A DNA stretch of 64,000 nt from Streptomyces sp. Je 1-332 (GTDB lineage Bacteria; Actinomycetota; Actinomycetes; Streptomycetales; Streptomycetaceae). Positions 62,591-64,000 of the stretch are shown here, piece by piece. The position numbers and the translations under genes were made by a program. The stretch is from positions 186,001 through 250,000 of the forward strand of contig NZ_CP160402.1 of NCBI RefSeq assembly GCF_040730185.1, in the 5' to 3' direction. The notes beneath the pieces were generated by a model. It had not been told where the DNA came from. It ran no database searches and saw nothing but the letters and a program-made list of their open reading frames with translations. The stretch's first letter is position 1; the number at the start of each line of letters is the position of its first letter.

Positions 62591-62620
62591 ACAGGTCACC
62601 CCTGGGCCAGTGCTTTCGTA

Positions 62621-63838
62621 TCACCCCTTGGCGAGTGCCTTCGTGGTTCCGGGTGAGAGGCGGCCGGCCAGAGCCGTGGCGGTGCGGGCGAACGGGGTGG
62701 TCATGATTCCGGCCACGCTGGTGTGGCCGGATACGTAGGCGTCGAGTCGTCGCCACGCCGGGGGAAGCCGGGTCAGCGCTGTGTGGACGAGACCGGGGCT
62801 GCGGGTGAAGAGGCCCATCAGCACGCTGCTGGCGCGCATTTCGGCCCCGAGGACGTCGTTGATCTGCCGTCCGTACTCGTCGGCGGCTGCGCTCGCCTCC
62901 TGGCCCGCGGCGGCGACGAGGCGGGTGGCCGCGTGACCCGCGAGGTCGCCTGAGCGCAGGGCGTAGGAGATGCCCTCCCGTGACCAGTGGTCGACGAGCG
63001 CCGCGGCGTCACCGGCGACCAGGACACGTCCCCGGGCCAGGGGCGATTCGGGGCGGCGGCATCTGGTCAGGTGGCCGGTGTCGTGAAGGGGGCGGGGACC
63101 GAGAAGGCCGTGGCGACGGAGGAAGTCCTCCTTGTAGGCGCGCAGGGCGGCCGGGTTGCCGCGGGCGGCCACCACGCCGCCGGTGCAGACGTCCCCCTTG
63201 GGGAACACCCAGCCGAAGGAGCCGGGCAGTGGGCCCCACTCCATCAGCGCGCGGCCTCGCCACCGTTCGGCCGTCCTGGCGTCGACCGGGACCTCTGCTT
63301 CCAGGGCGAGGTCGACCTGGGCGCACTCCACGCCCACGTACCGGGCGACTCTGCTGGCGCTGCCGTCGGCGCCGACGACCGCCCGGGCGCGGAGGGTCTC
63401 GCCGCGGTTGGTCTTCACCGTGACGGTGCCGTCGTCCTGTTCGTCCAGGGTGGTCAGCGCGGTGCTGTCCTGGACCTTGGCGCCTGCCGCGGCGGCCAAC
63501 TCGGTGAGTGCGGCGTCGAGTTCGCTGCGGTAGACCATGGCACAGGTCGGGGACGCGCAGTCGAGGGTGCGTTCCTTGGTGCCGTTCAGGGAGAAGGTGA
63601 ACCGGCCGGCCGTGTCGTAGACGTTCAGGGGCAGGCCGGGGGGCAGAGCGGCGAGGGAGGCTCCGATGAGTCCCCCGCCGCAGGTCTTGTACCGGGGGAT
63701 GGCGGCGCGCTCCAGGAGCAGCGTCCGGCAGCCGTTCTCGGCGGCGACGCGGGCCGCGGTGGCGCCGGCGGGGCCCGCGCCGATGACGATCACATCCCAC
63801 GTGCCGGGCGCGGGCGTGGAGTTGGAAGGAGGGAGCAT
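62621..63838 (-). CDS. Geranylgeranyl reductase-family flavoprotein
   Basis: A 405-residue FAD enzyme of the geranylgeranyl reductase family. The dinucleotide motif VIVIGAGPAGATAARVAAEN is near residue 17, RYKTCGGGLIG near residue 49, and VVGADGSASRVAR and GRVLVAGDAAALVDHWSREG bind FAD. It reduces isoprenoid double bonds, as in menaquinone or lipid side chains. ATG 63838 follows AGGTGA; GTG 63847 is an alternative. It starts 43 bases after the partial upstream gene on the same strand, so they probably share a transcript. Confidence 0.9.
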   Translation of the reverse strand: MLPPSNSTPAPGTWDVIVIGAGPAGATAARVAAENGCRTLLLERAAIPRYKTCGGGLIGASLAALPPGLPLNVYDTAGRFTFSLNGTKERTLDCASPTCAMVYRSELDAALTELAAAAGAKVQDSTALTTLDEQDDGTVTVKTNRGETLRARAVVGADGSASRVARYVGVECAQVDLALEAEVPVDARTAERWRGRALMEWGPLPGSFGWVFPKGDVCTGGVVAARGNPAALRAYKEDFLRRHGLLGPRPLHDTGHLTRCRRPESPLARGRVLVAGDAAALVDHWSREGISYALRSGDLAGHAATRLVAAAGQEASAAADEYGRQINDVLGAEMRASSVLMGLFTRSPGLVHTALTRLPPAWRRLDAYVSGHTSVAGIMTTPFARTATALAGRLSPGTTKALAKG

Positions 63839-63881
63839 GCGGGTCACCTAAACGGTCGGGTGTGTGGGTGGGCGTGTGATG

Positions 63882-64000
63882 TCAGTTGGGGGTGACCGAA
63901 GCGGTGACCGTGGGGTCCGGCTCGTCGTGCGTCTCACCCTGGATCTGCTCGGGATGCAGTCGGGCCAGGAGGTAACGAGTGAGGTCGAAGGCGGTCGGGT
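63882..64000 (-). CDS. C-terminus of an unidentified protein, cut by window edge
   Basis: The frame is open from the window edge to TGA (complement of 63882-63884). The visible 38 residues end FDLTRYLLARLHPEQIQGET and a short Pro/Thr-rich tail. I do not recognise the family from this fragment. It lies directly upstream of the flavoprotein gene and is probably co-transcribed with it. Confidence 0.65.
   Translation of the reverse strand, partial: PTAFDLTRYLLARLHPEQIQGETHDEPDPTVTASVTPN

Overview
The window reads as chromosomal DNA of a Streptomyces species or a close relative. The evidence is very high GC, many GTG starts, ATGA/GTGA stop-start overlaps, a complete cvnABCD conservon, a mycothiol-linked nitroreductase homologue, an Endo H-type glycosidase, an LAL-family regulator and several leaderless promoters. 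It holds about 60 genes, two decayed genes and one possible gene remnant. There are no rRNA or tRNA genes, insertion sequences or CRISPR arrays that I can see.

Layout. 1-7459: an ABC sugar importer (binding protein cut by the window edge, two permeases, no ATPase) followed by a secreted GH76-type alpha-mannanase and a GH38-type alpha-mannosidase, a glycan-utilisation operon. 7624-9538: a quinone oxidoreductase-like enzyme and an AraC regulator. 9672-14470: thiamine salvage; a TPP riboswitch precedes thiM, then thiE, thiD, tenA and cytX. 14527-16902: a LysE exporter, then a leaderless, apparently self-regulated ArsR-SRPBCC-RibD/DHFR-like trio. 17068-17775: two broken genes. 17908-26896: SDR, DUF1963 protein, two exporters with a mycothiol-nitroreductase-like protein under a divergent LysR gene, a DUF1707 protein, an FKBP isomerase and a PLP-dependent dehydratase. 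27253-34081: LRV-repeat protein, FAD oxidoreductase, Clp-N/HTH protein with a large two-arm operator, a small secreted protein, and a PhoD phosphatase whose start overlaps a signal-less beta-rich protein.

34181-46334: oxidoreductase, first FG-GAP protein, methyltransferase, divergent SDR, ANTAR antiterminator, DUF72 protein, M15 peptidase, LysR, Drr-type ABC exporter and second FG-GAP protein. 46449-52508: Endo H homologue, alpha-lytic-type serine protease with two Ig-like domains, and a 920-residue LAL regulator. 52592-57280: dienelactone hydrolase, LysR divergent to an epimerase/aldo-keto reductase pair, a small methyltransferase and a small unknown protein. 57635-62515: MHYT membrane protein and the conservon. 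62621-64000: a geranylgeranyl-reductase-family flavoprotein and the C-terminus of an unidentified gene.

How the genes may work together. The Endo H homologue could release high-mannose glycans from glycoproteins, and the serine protease could expose or digest those proteins. The ABC importer with its GH76 and GH38 enzymes could take up and trim the released sugars. This link is inference, since the loci are about 39 kb apart. The thiamine genes form a salvage pathway: CytX and TenA supply the pyrimidine, ThiM the thiazole, and ThiD and ThiE join them. A recurring oddity is a set of short tandem repeats with 9-20-base units, unrelated to each other in sequence. Most lie in gene leaders or intergenic gaps and two lie inside genes.
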